A DNA stretch of 64,000 nucleotides from Latrodectus hesperus (taxonomy: Eukaryota > Arthropoda > Arachnida > Araneae > Theridiidae), in contig CM075852.1 in assembly GCA_037975125.1 (NCBI GenBank), forward strand, positions 620,001 through 684,000, given 5' to 3'. The notes under the pieces were generated by a model, which did not search any database, was not told the origin of the DNA, and worked only from the letters and a program-made list of their open reading frames with translations. The translations under genes were made by a program, and so were the position numbers. Positions 22,345-34,849 of the stretch are shown piece by piece; the stretch's first letter is position 1, and each line of letters starts with the position of its first letter.

Positions 22345-23354
22345 TTATGTACTACCTTTAGTTTTGAAGATGATTTCCTTATACGAACCACGACGTCGTT
22401 CAGTCTTTTTAGGACTGTGTAGGGACCTTCTCAGTTGGCTTGCAACTTTGGAGAAAGTCCTTTACGTCGAATTGGGTTCCACAACCAAACTTTGTCACCT
22501 TCCTGAAATTCATGTCCTGTCGCTCTTGTGTCATAACTTGTCTTCATTCTTTTGATCTTCAGGTTGATTCAGTCTCCAGCGAAGTTATGGACATCTTCAA
22601 GACGCGCCTGAAGGTATCCAAGGTATTCTTCTGGCGATGAAGATGTATTAGGTGGACGACCAAACTGCAGATCACAAGGGAGATGAAGTTCGCGACCAAA
22701 GAGCATTTATGATGGAGTATATCCGGTAGTCTCATGGATAGCACTGCTATATGCAGGCAGAAACAGCGGTAGCTTCAAATCCCAATCTTGCTGATTTCTG
22801 GAAACCATAAGTGAGAGTTTATTTAAGATGGCTCGGTTAATCCTCTCTACCATGCCGTCCGATTGCGGGTGTAATGGCGTGGTCTGCGTCTTGTCTATTC
22901 CGAGAATTTGACACATTCCTTTAAACACAGCAGAGGTAAAATTTGTCCCTTGATCTGAATGAATTTGTAAGTGTGTGCCGAATCTGGAAACCCATTGCTG
23001 CACTAGAACCTCGGCTACTGTAGTCGCTTCTTGATCGGGGATTGAAAATGCTTCAAGCCACTTAGTAAAGTAGTCCATGGCAACTAGGGTGTATTTGTTG
23101 CCATTTGAAGATCGTGGTAAAGGACCCAAAATGTCCAGAGCTATCCGCTCAAAAGGTACTCCTACGTTGTATCGCTGCAACCTTCCTCGGCTACGTTTCT
23201 TTTGTCCCTTACGTGCCGCACAGTCATCACAAGATTGGGACCATTTCTCTACATCTGGTCTAGTTTTGCTCCAATAGAAGCATTCTTGAACTTTCTGTAG
23301 AGTCTTAATTACTCCGAATTGGCCTCCAGTTGAGCTATTATGCAATTCTTTCAA
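22345..23354 (-). pseudogene. Integrase, element 2
   Basis: The open part (23354-22707, 215 codons) starts inside the zinc domain: His5, then GGQFGV where the second His is usual (Gln here), and CDDC at 42-45. The catalytic core follows with Asp74 (ALDILGPLP), Asp134 (HSDQGTNF) and Glu170 (LHPQSDGMVERINR), a D-35-E spacing. It continues with LFLPAYSSAIHETTGYTPS. Beyond a stop, degraded frames carry the C-terminal region to about 22345. It is the last pol domain in this element. Confidence 0.9.
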
Positions 23355-23399
23355 AATATCTGAAATTCTTGATTTTGAAAGAATTTGAAATTATGTCCA

Positions 23400-24180
23400 T
23401 CATCGGACTCCCATTTCCTGTATAACACGCCATTTCTAATATGGAGTGAGTCGCAAAGAGCCAAATATTGTTTAGTAACAGGACTGTAGGGGAGATGTCC
23501 TGCCAACTTCGTCTCATACTGGAAGATTCTTTTAATTTAAAAATTGGATTTATATCTGGGTCTTCTTTTTGGATTCTCTAAGTCCTTTATCACTCCTTGG
23601 GTCTGGTTTCGATGGATGTGAAACAGTAACTTGGCTTACTGAAGGATTTACTCTAATTGATAGTTCTTCTCTACTCTAGAACAATATCGGCAGCTTTCAT
23701 TACACGGTTTCCTTGATAATGCATCAGCATTTCCATGAAGAGTTCCTTTGCTATGACGTATTTCAAAGTCAAACTCCTGGATCCATCTCGCTACCTGTCC
23801 TTCTGGATTTTAAAAATTTAAAAGCCAGGTTAAGGATGCGTGATCAGTCCGGAGCAAAAAACTTTCTTCCAAAGAGATAATGGCGGAAATGTTATATAGC
23901 TTTAACGATTGCCAGCAATTCCTTCCTGGTTGTACAATAATTTCGCTCAGATTTAAATAGACAATTACGCCAATAAGCAATGAGATGTTCTTTATCATCA
24001 TTTTCCTGCGACAAAACTGCTCCGATATTTTCGTTGCTGGCATCTGTGTCTAAAATGAATAATTTTCCGGGCTGGGGATATGCAAGAACGGGCGAAGATG
24101 TCAACGCTTCCTTCAGTTGTTTAAAAGCTTTCTCACATTCATCTGTCCATAGAAATCTCTGTTTAACTTCTGTCAACTTG
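23400..24180 (-). pseudogene. RNase H and connection, element 2
   Basis: The frame 24176-23892 has FLWTDECEKAFKQLKEAL, VLAYPQPGKLFILDTDASN and GAVLSQ. It then has FKSERNYCTTRKELLAIV, the first two acidic motifs of a gypsy RNase H. A second frame (24043-23810) continues with SFLLRTDHASLTWLLNF, the third Asp motif. Further degraded sequence toward 23400 links to integrase. Confidence 0.85.
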
Positions 24181-24279
24181 TGAAGGGGTCTGACAATACT
24201 TGAAAAATCCTTAACAAACTTCCTGTAATACGTGAATAGTCCAAGAAAACGTCTTAATTGGTGGACATCTTCTAGACGA

Positions 24280-25060
24280 CTGCATTACTTAACTGCAGAG
24301 ATCTTTTCAGGATCTGTTCTTACACCTTCAGCAGAGATAATGTGTCCCAGATAGCTTACTTCACGTTGAAATAAATTACATTTGCAATGATTCAGCTTCA
24401 GATTGGCCATTTTTAAGTTTTCCAGCACCTTTCGGATGTTTCTTAAATGGTCTTCGAATGTGCGCCCTACAATGATGATATCATCCAAATATACCAAACA
24501 GGCTTCGTAGGACCTCGTAATACTGTCTCCATCAGGCACTCAAACGTTGAAGGTGCATTGCAAAGCCCAAATAGCCTAACCTTGAACTACCAAAGTCCTT
24601 GTCCTGTGGTGAACGCAGTCTTTTCTCGATCCTCAGGATGTATCTCTACTTGCCAATAACCACTCTTGAGATCCAAAGTCGAAAACCATTGATTTCCGGA
24701 TAAAGCATCAAGTGTATCGTCAATCCTAGGAAGAGGGTAACTATCTTTTTAAGTTATGTTATTTAACCGACGATAGTCAACGCAGAATTGGATAGAACCA
24801 TCTTTCTTCCGAACTAAAACAATAGGTGAAGCCCAAGGACTCTCTGATGGCTCAATAATGTCATTCTGTTGCATTTCCATCAGAAGATTAACCACCTCTT
24901 CCTGCTTAGCGAATGGTAGTCTTCTCGGATGTCATTTAATGGGTGAATGATTTCCTGTATCGATTCGGTGCTGCGTCATTTTAGTTGGCCCAACATCATC
25001 TGATTTCTTGTAAAAGAGATCTCCAAATTCTAATAATAGATTTCCTGCAGCATTCCTCTG
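24280..25060 (-). pseudogene. Reverse transcriptase, element 2
   Basis: The longest open part (24539-24285) contains SYEACLVYLDDIIIVGRTF, with the YLDD catalytic pair, then LNHCKCNLFQREVSYLGHII. Upstream, broken frames read [26 protein letters not shown] and STLDLKSGYWQVEI, giving the N-terminal RT blocks and the first Asp. Several stops and frameshifts separate them. The RT precedes RNase H and integrase, opposite to element 1. Confidence 0.85.
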
Positions 25061-25064
25061 TTTA

Positions 25065-25778
25065 TCAGCTAACTCTGCACTCTGAAGGAAGTTCATTAAT
25101 TAGAGTGTCAGGAGGCTCAGATAGTGTGGCTTGACAATTTTGGTTAATACAGGTCACTGGAGCACAAGTCGCCAGCACATCTCCTTCTTTTATTAGTTTT
25201 GTCTTATCGCTTAGATTAGCAACTCTTACCGGGATTCCATTTCGTGAAAGGTTGACGAGTGTAGAAGCCACTAGTATTCCTTTAACGCTATTGTCAGAAT
25301 CTAGATATTCAATCAATCCATAATGAAAATTATTATCTTCTGAAAGAGCTCCGGAAACTATTGTCTCAGTTCTTGGTGGTAATGTTGTTTCACTCTTTAC
25401 AGTTATGTGATGGACTGTTTTAATATCTGAATATTTCTTCTTAAAAATCGCTATGTCTGCAGAACATGAGTGTAGTTCATTATTTTTAAAATCTAACTTG
25501 AAATGGTTTTCTTTGAGGAAATCCAATCCAAGAATAAATTCGTCATTTATACCAGCGACACATGCTATATGATGGTACAAGGCATTACCAAATGCAATGT
25601 TTAGATTAAGTTTTCCATTCACTTTAATCTTATCACCTGTCACAATTTGGAGGGTAATGCAGGGCGGCGTCCAGATGAGTTTCTCACCAAATTTGCGAGC
25701 TAAATTTGTCCTAATGATAGTAACGTTGGCTCTAGTATCGATTATCATTCTGCTGGGAACTTTGTTGACGTGTCCCAT
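25065..25778 (-). pseudogene. Aspartic protease region, element 2
   Basis: A 237-codon open frame. RMIIDTRANVTII holds the active site, but DTG has become DTR (Gly to Arg), which should inactivate it. NDEFILGLDFL matches the second conserved block (ILGxDFL). The rest, with HHITVKSETTLPPRTETI and NGIPVRVANLSDKTKLIKEG, is the linker typical before RT in this gypsy group. The frame is otherwise clean. Confidence 0.85.
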
Positions 25779-25779
25779 A

Positions 25780-26893
25780 ACGAAAAGTCCATCGTCGCCG
25801 CCACTTACGGAAGAAATGTGAAAAATTTTGAAATGGGGCTTCTGACTCTCTGGACAACTCCGCCCTTCGAGATGGCCACATATTATTTTCCCTGTTGTGG
25901 TGGATGATCCTTTCCACCATCTTTTGGTTTCGGGCAGTCTCTACGGACGTGTCCGACTAACACTGAATTTTCGTGTTTCTGCCACCTTTACTCAATTCTA
26001 AGCTACGGAATTTTCGCCGCAGATCTTCAATTTGCTTTCTTAGATCATAAACCCTATCAGTAGCAGAGATGGCTCTGATTGAATGCTGGTCTTTACGCGA
26101 AGCCTGCTGGGCAGCCTCTATCTTATGTACGTAGACTAGGGCAGATCCAATATCTTTGACATCGGCGAGTCAAAGTGTTTTCTATATCTCCGGATCCCGC
26201 ATACTATCGATGAAGTGATGGAGAGCCAGATCTTGACGTGTCTCAGCTGGGCAGTCTGAAAATGCTAGATGGGAAAGTCGCTGAATATCGGCAGCCAATT
26301 CTTTCAGACTTTCATCCGCTTTTTGATAGCGGGACTTTAACTGTAGTCTGCTATATTTTTAGTGCACTTTTCTCGAAACCGCAGCTCAAGCGCACTTGAT
26401 AGGGCTTGGAAATCATGCCTCTGCTCTTCCGGAAGGTTCTCGAGGATGTCGGCTGCGTCTCCTCTTAAAGAAGCCGTGAGGTGAAAAGCTTGGGCTCGGG
26501 GATTCTATCCATTAGCTTCCGCTACCATCAGAAATTGGGTCTTGTATACTTGCCAGAATGATTTTCCATCGAATGTTGAGAGTTTTATCGTGGCTAGGGA
26601 AGGCATAAATGCGACCTTGGGTTCCTCATGTCTGTTTGACATTTGCATCTTCAAGCTTTAAATCTCCTTATTCATAATGTCTAATGCTTCTTCAACGTTT
26701 TCTTCTATCTCCAAAACTTTAGTTTCAACTGAAGTTACCTTTTCTTCCATGGTATTCATCTTCTCCTGAATGATGTTGGAGAATTCTTCTTTAACACTTA
26801 CAATGTCCTTCTTAAGTTCCTTTTTGAGCTCCTCCTGTCCAGATTTTCTCTTTCATCATCTGTGTTTTAATCTCTTCTTTTCCAGCTTTCATC
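25780..26893 (-). pseudogene. Gag, element 2
   Basis: Broken frames read, from 26893 downward, an N-terminal charged coiled-coil (MKAGKEEIKTQMM and ITSVETKV-like repeats). Then come LSTFDGKSFWQVYKTQF, AFHLTASLRGDAADIL and HDFQALSSALELRFREK, a capsid region of a gypsy gag common in arthropods. A degraded nucleocapsid follows with VGHVRRDCPKPKDGG. Several stops are present. The N-terminus runs directly into truncated LTR sequence. Confidence 0.8.
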
Positions 26894-26900
26894 GTTACAT

Positions 26901-27034
26901 CACCAAATCATTAGAAAACCCGCTTTTAACGTACAACACATCTAATACCGCAATTTTGGCCCAAAATGTGAGTATTTCCAATCTGTCTGAGAAATATTAA
27001 GACAAATACAATTATTATTTATACATTTGTAACA
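26901..27034 (-). repeat. Truncated 5' LTR of element 2
   Basis: Matches 21980-22113 with scattered substitutions, from CACCAAATCATTAG to ATTTGTAACA. The other ~475 bp of the LTR, the primer site and the leader are gone. Confidence 0.88.
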
Positions 27035-27146
27035 ATTGTAACAGTAAAAACGAGTAATCACCATTTTTAGATGATGAACTAAAAAGAGGAAACGTCGGGA
27101 TGCTTGATGCAGTCCGATCTCAAGTCCAGATTTGTGGAGAATTCAA

Positions 27147-27524
27147 TTATTATTGTTACTTACGACACACCTGGACAAGCCAAACTCGCTATGCCTTGGT
27201 TATGGAAATTTAAGTCCCTAGGATGCATCTTTCGTTTTCATCAGACCACCACGAAGTACGACGTTGCTCTTCATATCTTCTATTAGATGTACCACCACAG
27301 AATCCACACCCACATATTTGGCATTGATCTGAAGGGGAGGAAATTTTCTCCAGACCATTTCACCCATGGTAAATGCTCAATGGCCAATCACAGGACTTTC
27401 CATTCCATAGATTTAACAAGCACGTATATCGCATATACTCGGTGAGTCTTTGCCGGCATTGGGAATAGAACCCCGCCCTTTTGGATAGAAGGCCGATACC
27501 CTAACCACTAGGCTACCACAGCCC
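27147..27524 (-). mobile_element. tRNA-derived SINE, family A (second copy)
   Basis: Aligned by eye with 11463-11864 over its full length: the same head (TAGCCTAGTGG box near 27507-27517), the same body (GTATATCGCATATACTCGG) and tail (CTTGTCCAGGTGTGTCGTAAG). The B box has decayed (GGTTCTATTCC). Confidence 0.85.
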
Positions 27525-28977
27525 GTTCAGTTTAACTCTCATCATAGAGTGTAATTTATGGAAACAAACCAATACTGAGAACCGAATCTATCGAGAGAAT
27601 GACTTGGAAAGATCGCCGAAGATATCCACGACGGTCATCTTTCTCGCAACTTGTATTAACTGAAATTTTGTATATGTAATTATCATAATGCATCAATAAA
27701 TAATTTTGAAATCAAAAAGGAGATGTCTAAAAATTTGAAATAACTGTGGATTTTATTTTTCTTGTGTTTTTTATTTTAAAAATTTACAATTCATTTAAGT
27801 TGAAACAACATACGAATTCATCTCATTTTTAAGAGATGATGTCTGTTATAACAAGTATAAATGAGAGATTTGAAGAAAGAACCTGCTAAATTAGTTTTTT
27901 TTTATATTTAATTTAGGTAATCAATTTATAGATTCTTAATAATTCCTTTTATAATAAAGTTCAAGAATAAACAATAAAAAAGCAATTAACAATTTAATTT
28001 GGAACAACTTATATTACGTTTTCATGATTATATGTAATTGGAAAAATAGAATAATTAAATTTAGCTTTGAAAAATAAAATACTTATTATTTATTTAATTA
28101 TGTCAGTCAAAAGAAAGATAAGAATGTATATCATATAGGAATTCCCGAAAATAATATAGTTTATTTGGTGATAAACTTCAAACAAGATTTTCTTAATATA
28201 AAAGAATGAAAATAATTGCAAAAATTGAGTATAGAAAAAAAAATAATGTATATAACGTTTAACGAACACCAGCGGAAAAAAAAACAATCTGTAATAATCG
28301 TATTACTTTCTCCGTTTTAAAATAAAGTAAGATATAGATTTTAGTAAGATATGGATATTTTTAATGCACTGTTTTACTTATTCTTAATTTTTGCAATTAT
28401 TTTGTTTCATATAAGTTTAAAACGTTTTCTTTAACCTTAATTTGGTTGCAAATAATTGAAATGCCACAAACGTGTGCTTCGAAATTACGTTTAGATAACT
28501 TCAAATATTTATGATGTAAGCTATCTGATTGTAAAACATAAATTTAATTTTTCCAAAATAGTGTATCTTATTAAATAAATATTTTGAACTTAATCAAATG
28601 TTAAGCAAAATTTATTAATAATTTTCAGAGGCTTTTCATAAAAAATATGCTTCATTTTGTATAAATATTAATTCTTTTCTTGAATACTTTCTTTTATTAA
28701 ATCATAATAAATGTATTTTCATTGAACATTTTATATTTAAGCGCAGAAACGAACTCTAAATGGCACTGAGGTTACATATTAAAATTAGTAACATCATCTA
28801 TTTCAGAACGATGTGGTATATTATGTTTTTATTGCCTAAAAAGGGGTAGAAAACGATTAAAAAAATTTAATGGAGGCATAAGCAAGATATTAGTCTTAAT
28901 ATTTGAAAGAGATTGTTTACAAATATTGCAATTATTAATTTAGAATTCTATTAACTAATGAAATCTTTAATTTTTAA
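27525..28977. other. Noncoding stretch
   Basis: No gene recognised. The first ~150 bp are less AT-rich than the rest and may be an unidentified repeat. Confidence 0.5.
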
Positions 28978-29275
28978 GGCACAGGTGCCTTATAATCCAT
29001 TACGCCAAATTCTGAGATTAGCGACTTTTTGGCGGATTTTCTTAACTATTTGGTAACCTCGTTTTTATTACGTCATACATTTAGAGACTTATAAGCATTA
29101 TGCAGAAAATTCTATTTTGGTAATCCTAGTATTTACGTCATCACGCATGTCACGATAGGTTATCTTGGCAACATTTCTTCATCGCCAAAAAAATTCAGAA
29201 TTTGGAATCATGGATTATACGGAAACTATGCCTATTTGCAATTGAAATACATAGTAACTTCGCTTAAATTTACAT
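28978..29275 (+). mobile_element. Short inverted-repeat element, sister of 45147-45390
   Basis: The left end GGCACAGGTGCCTTATAATCC and the right end GGATTATACGGAAACTATGCC form degraded inverted ends. The interior shares TCTGAGATT, TTTTGGCGGATTTTC and GTTATCTTGGCAACATTTC-like blocks with the reverse complement of 45147-45390. On the right side similarity continues past the end for about 40 bp (TATTTGCAATTGAAATACAT). Confidence 0.65.
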
Positions 29276-32200
29276 GGATTTTTTAACTAAAATAGTCTTA
29301 AAATAATTTTTTTTAATCGAGATTTAAACTAACCAAAACGAGGATGTTTTGTCTTGTCATTTTCATTTTGCGTTTTCTGTTCTATTGTCAACGTGTTAAT
29401 GGTTTGAATCAATGGAAAGTGGCTTCTCAAAACGAATTTTCGGTCTTTATATAAGAAATCATTTCATTAACAATATGAACTTCGACAGTATTTTTAATTT
29501 TGATTCCAACGAGTTGCAGTCATAAAGTCGTTAATCGATATGAGTTTCATGTCCAAATCAGTTTGACTATTGATAAGGGCATTTGCCTCAAAGTGATTCG
29601 AAACAGCTTCTGGAATCACTGTTTCGAATACTCGTGACGATTAATGTTTTAAACACAAAATGTTCATCAAATCAAAACTTAATAAAAGAGAATTAGAGTA
29701 GTTCTAATGAACTTCAGGAAAACTTGAAATGACCAAGAATGTTAGTGAACCAGGCTAGTAAACTTGAATTAGTCAAAGGCACAAATAAAAGAAAAAATAT
29801 CAATTTCAAGAAATTTTGGAAGCAATATCTCTAAAGATTTTAAATTTTGAAAACTAACTATTTAGAAAAACAGGTAATTGTCATGACTTTGAAAACTTTT
29901 ACAAATGTAAAAAAAATGTAGCTTAAAAATATTTGTTTATTACTGGTAAACATCATGAACGAATGTTTCTCATCCCCAATGACATTCCGAGATTCAGTGA
30001 TGAACTTCGCCTTGTTTGCTGCCTGTCAAAGAATACGATTTGCAAGTAAGCTGCAAATTTGTCGACAAATCGGAATTATAACGCCATCTCAATACGATGT
30101 CGCAATTCCTTATATGTGATATAGATTCTGACGTCATCTGACTTCATGGATATTTTAAATCAATGAGAATTGGAATGAAGCAAAGTAATCCTGATCTCAA
30201 CTGGAACGCAAGTAACTACCACTCTATGGTTAATAAATGCTTAACCGATAATTAGTGTGATTAAATGCAAAAGATAAATCGCAAAGAAATAATATTGTTT
30301 CATTAGTAGGTTGTCAAAACTTTGTTTTCCTACGTTTTACAAATCGCTGTGTATGTACATCGATTTGAATTGAAAAATAATGTAGTAAAGAAATTATTAG
30401 TTAATAATTAAAATTACAGTTTCTTATAATTGAACAAATTCACTAATACTCAATAATAATTACAAAATCTTATTACATTTGAAATGAAAACGTTATGAAA
30501 TTAACTTACTACAAATATTTTTACTCCCTTTAGAATATTTTTTCATTTTAGATATTTTTCTAACTAAAATTTAAAATTACACACATGAGAAAAAAGTTGT
30601 AATGAAGTCTTCATTTAAGTTCAGTTAAAAGGAGGCTCTAATATATTATTTTCTTTTTTTGTTTTTATGATGTGTTCTAAGATATGCGTTAATTTCAAAG
30701 CTTAAAAAAGTGACAAAAAGAAATTGCTTAATGTTTCTTTAATATTTTATACAAAAGGCTTTTTAACATATAATATTTTTATAACATATTCAAGCTCCAA
30801 ACAAAAATGTTTGTTAATTTCTCATTGTCATCAGTTTTGTTTGGTTCAGTATAATGCAATACAAATTTTTCTAATTTTTTTTATCTGCGAAACAGTTGTC
30901 ATTTCAATTTCCTTTTTACTAAAATATGACTAGAAACTGCATTATTTTTTATTTGATAAGAGAAGTGTGTTTGACTTCTTTGTATTACAAATATAATGAA
31001 ATGAACATTGCTTTTATGTAGTTTTAAAAGTGTTTCTTCATCACAAATAAAACTGAGCCATCGTTTTTCTTCAGTTATGGATAACAAAATAATGAAAACC
31101 ATCATATGCAACATAAAAGCATTGAAACAGTAAAAATGAAATATTTCTCTGAAGTAAATAGAACTTTATTTATAAGAATATTGTAAAAAAGGTTACCAAA
31201 TATTAACAGATCTGGCAAAATCTTCATTTTATCCGTCTATAAGATTACATACGAAATGTAGTTTTGTACTCATTAAAATTTTAACTACACAAAATTTCAA
31301 ATATATATACGTATGTATGTGTTACACACTAGTTTCTTAACGTCTTTGAAATATCTTCATAAAAAATCGTCTTTGAATTTGATTTTAAAGTGAACTATTT
31401 ACTTTGCCTGACTTCGATGACGTAGAAATATTTTCCAGTTGTTTTCTTGAAGAATTACTCTTTTCCATTACTCTAAATTTGAAGCAATTAAAATATAAGA
31501 TGATCCAAATTTTGAGTAAAAAGACGAGTAAACTTTACTTTGTGTGTATATCCAAATTTTACTAAGCTTTTTTTATGTTCGAAATATAAGTATTTTTTGT
31601 GTTAATCGCGAAATAAGCGGATTTACTGTTATTCGATTTAAATCGCTTTTAAAATCTCATTTTGTTTTCTGCAATGTTATTTCATGTTTTATAAGCAATC
31701 GACATTTCCTCACAAGTAAGAATTTTTTTTAAATACATTATTTTTCCCTTACTTTTAACCCCAAATCATTACTGAAAAATAGATCCCTACAAATTACTTT
31801 CACGAAACTTTGAGCGTAAGTCTAAAGATTTAATTTTTTATTCTACTATTTTTAAAATACCTTGAAGTACTCGTTTGAGATATTTTAAGTATCATTGAAA
31901 TGTCAGGAAACTACAGAGTATTATAACTGTGATTTTCTCTCTCTCTCTCTCTTGCTTCCATTGAAACAATTTCTAAAATATAATGTGATTTTTATAAATA
32001 TTTCAACTATGGCAATGATTTTGGTTACAAAACATTTATATTACTGGAAAAGACCAAAAACAGCTTAACTCACCATAATAATATTCGGTAACTTACCTTA
32101 TTGCCAATATAAGTTCTTAGGATACCTTTTTGAATATTTTAAAATGCATATATAAACTACTACGTTTATGATTAAATAATAAAGTGAAATAATTTATGAA

Positions 32201-34030
32201 TCCACAAAAAATCTCATCATGTACTTTAAAAGCCTTATGCAACACACACAGATTGTTTTTGAGGATTGTAAAATTATGTAAAATTTTATTGATATTATGT
32301 AAAATATTATATTTATTTTTTAGTATATTTGTTCTTTTTTCTTTTATGAAAACTTATTACAGTTGCTATCATTGAATTGAGTACATCAATAAAAATTTTA
32401 AAGGTCGTAATTCTTAGTAACATTATTTATTTTTTTATAAAATCCTTAAAAATAATAATTATTCATAAAGATTTATTAAAAGTTTTAATGCATGTTAAAA
32501 ACTTAAATAAAATTTTATTTTAATTTTTTATTTCAGTCTCTGCAGAATTGTTAGTTTAAGCATTATTTACTGACAATTCTGCACATAAATCGATGACCTA
32601 AATTTATTAACATTGTGTTTTCGTAGTTTATCTTGGTTAATAAGCACATTCTGTGTATTTAATATAAACTACATTAATTATTAAAATACTCTCTTTATAA
32701 ACAATATATAGATTTTTTAAAAAAAGTAAAACCTATTATAGTTTTTAAATTAGATTGTATTCTTAAAATTGACATAATCTTTAATTGAATTGAGGATAAT
32801 TCAATTAAAATTTAATTCATCTCAATTATTTATCTTAGCACTTTACTTGAATATGTTAAGTATGATTTTCAATATTTTTTAACAGAAATTAATTATTTTA
32901 TACAACATGTTAATCATTTTGTGTGTGGTTTTGATACACACACACACACAAAATTTCCATTACCTAGATGTCTTTCCACTGCATGAGGTTTACATGTATG
33001 AAAAATGATTATTTCCCAATCACGATGTCAGTAGACAAGCTTTTATACCAAATTTTTATCAAATAAAATATAATATTATCATTTTTTATGTTATCTAGAG
33101 ATCTATTTACATTAAATGATTGGTAGAACTGTTGAAATAATGAAAATAGCAGTATTATTTTTTGTTATTCTCATTAGTAGTATTTATATGTTTAAGTGGA
33201 TTTTAATTGTATTTCCATTATTAAGAATTATTAAATGTGGTTTTATTTCCATTTGGTCTCATAAATTGGAATGCAGTACATTAATATTTTCAACAAGCCG
33301 ATAATTATACTTCTTATTTAAAAAAATGTAATCGATTCAAAATTAAACAAAAATGAACTTTTTAATGGTTTTCATCAGTTATTGTTTTACAATAATTAAA
33401 TTTTATTCCATATTACGAAGTAACTAAAATACAAAATAATTGAAATTTCTATAAGTCACATCAGAAAGATCAACCGAATTCACTTTTAGTATAATTTAAT
33501 CAATTATTGATAATTTTTTGCCATAAGAAGTGATAATGAGCTCATTCCTAATCAATATCATTTATAAAATCCTTATACATTTGCAAAATGCTAAAATAAA
33601 AACAAAAACCGCTCAACAGACGAAAATAAATACAATGAAGTTAACAAAATACAGCTGTTCCAGAAAATGTATTATTATGAAACACTTTCATCAATATTAA
33701 GTTTATTATATTTCGACTATAATAAAATTTCAGGGTTAAAACAGCACATCATCATTATAAGGAAGGTAACTTAAAATTATTGATTTATAACTACTAGAAC
33801 AGAAATTTTGAAATACATACTCTATTTACTCACTATTTCAACAGACTCTTCGAAATAGTTTTGATTAATTATGTTGTGACGGCTTTGATAATGAATGTAG
33901 TTTAGAAAATTTTAGTTGAAGGGGGAAACAACGCTTAGATGGTGGATAGATAAATCACGTTTAGTTATTTGTAGTGGGTCTGCATTGTTTATTTAAAGTT
34001 ACCTAAACATAAATTATCTAAATACAAGTA
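29276..34030. other. Noncoding stretch
   Basis: No gene supported. It contains a (TC)n run near 31938-31952 and an (AC)n run near 32936-32950. The blocks 29330-29700 and 29960-30240 have somewhat higher GC content and could be unrecognised repeats. The short ORFs here have no recognisable domain. Confidence 0.5.
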
Positions 34031-34039
34031 AAATAGGCA

Positions 34040-34210
34040 AAAATTGAAAGATACAAGAATAGATAAAAATATTTAAAAAATACAAGAATAGATATAAAAA
34101 TTTCAAAAATACAAGAATAGATATAAAAATTGAAAAATGCAAGAATAGATATAAAAATTGAAAAGTACAAGAATATACATAAATATTGAAATGTACAAGA
34201 ATATAGATAT
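34040..34210. repeat. Tandem repeat, ~30 bp unit, about six copies
   Basis: The unit TACAAGAATAGATATAAAAA with a variable TTGAAAAG/TTTCAAAAA filler recurs from 34052 onward and decays toward the right. A separate ~50 bp duplication follows (TAGTCAAAAA...GAGAATAATAAT at about 34297 and 34345). Confidence 0.85.
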
Positions 34211-34849
34211 ATTACTTATGTTTAGCCATACATTTAGCGCAAAAGCAGCTAAAATAGAATTACTAAAATATAATTAATAATGTATTTTTTTAACATTAGT
34301 CAAAAACCAAATCGAGAATAATAATAATATATTTATAAAATTATAGTCAAAAAACAAAATTGAGAATAATAATCAAATATTAGATGGAGAATAATACATT
34401 GAAAATACGAAATATAGTAAACAGATGGAAAAATGTTCAATATATAGTTTAAAATTTCGAAGAAAATAGAATAAAGGAAAATGGAACGAAGTACCAACAT
34501 AGCCAGCTTCTTCAGGGGGTGTTGACCACACACACACACACACATATATATAAACACACGATGTTCTGCATAAAAATAGAATTTTTTCACTTTCCGCATG
34601 TTCCACGTACATATTTGTTATAGCCCATACGAGATATCATTTTAATTAAATATGGTGACAGAAATGCATTTCAATTTAGGTGTATGTCCTTCTAAGCCAT
34701 TCAATATCAAAATTTTTTAAACATTTATGCTTCAAAAATCTGTTTCATCATTAATTATCAAGAATTTCATCTCATTTCTATCGTTTTCTTATTTACTTTT
34801 TCGCTAGGAATTCTTTCTCCCATCTTTAGTTATTACTGACGTCCAAAAG

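Larger units (their letters stand above)
21505..27034 (-). mobile_element. Ty3/gypsy LTR retrotransposon 2, conventional pol order
   Basis: Reads minus from 27034 to 21505. The 3' LTR is complete (21505-22113) while the 5' LTR is reduced to 134 bp (26901-27034). Flanks carry an exact ATTG target duplication (21501-21504 and 27035-27038), so both outer edges are genuine. The internal order is gag, protease, RT, RNase H, integrase, the standard gypsy order. All genes contain stops or frameshifts. The deletion joins the gag start directly to mid-LTR sequence and removes the primer binding site and leader. Confidence 0.92.

Noticed and set aside
34040..34210. CRISPR array
   Set aside because: The units are contiguous tandem repeats without unique spacers, in an animal genome.
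34333..34612. Small hydrophobic ORFs (also 28090-28287, 17255-17646, 31544-31732 and 33116-33304)
   Set aside because: They are Phe/Ile/Tyr/Leu-rich because the DNA is AT-rich, with no conserved motif, no splice context and no neighbours that support a gene.
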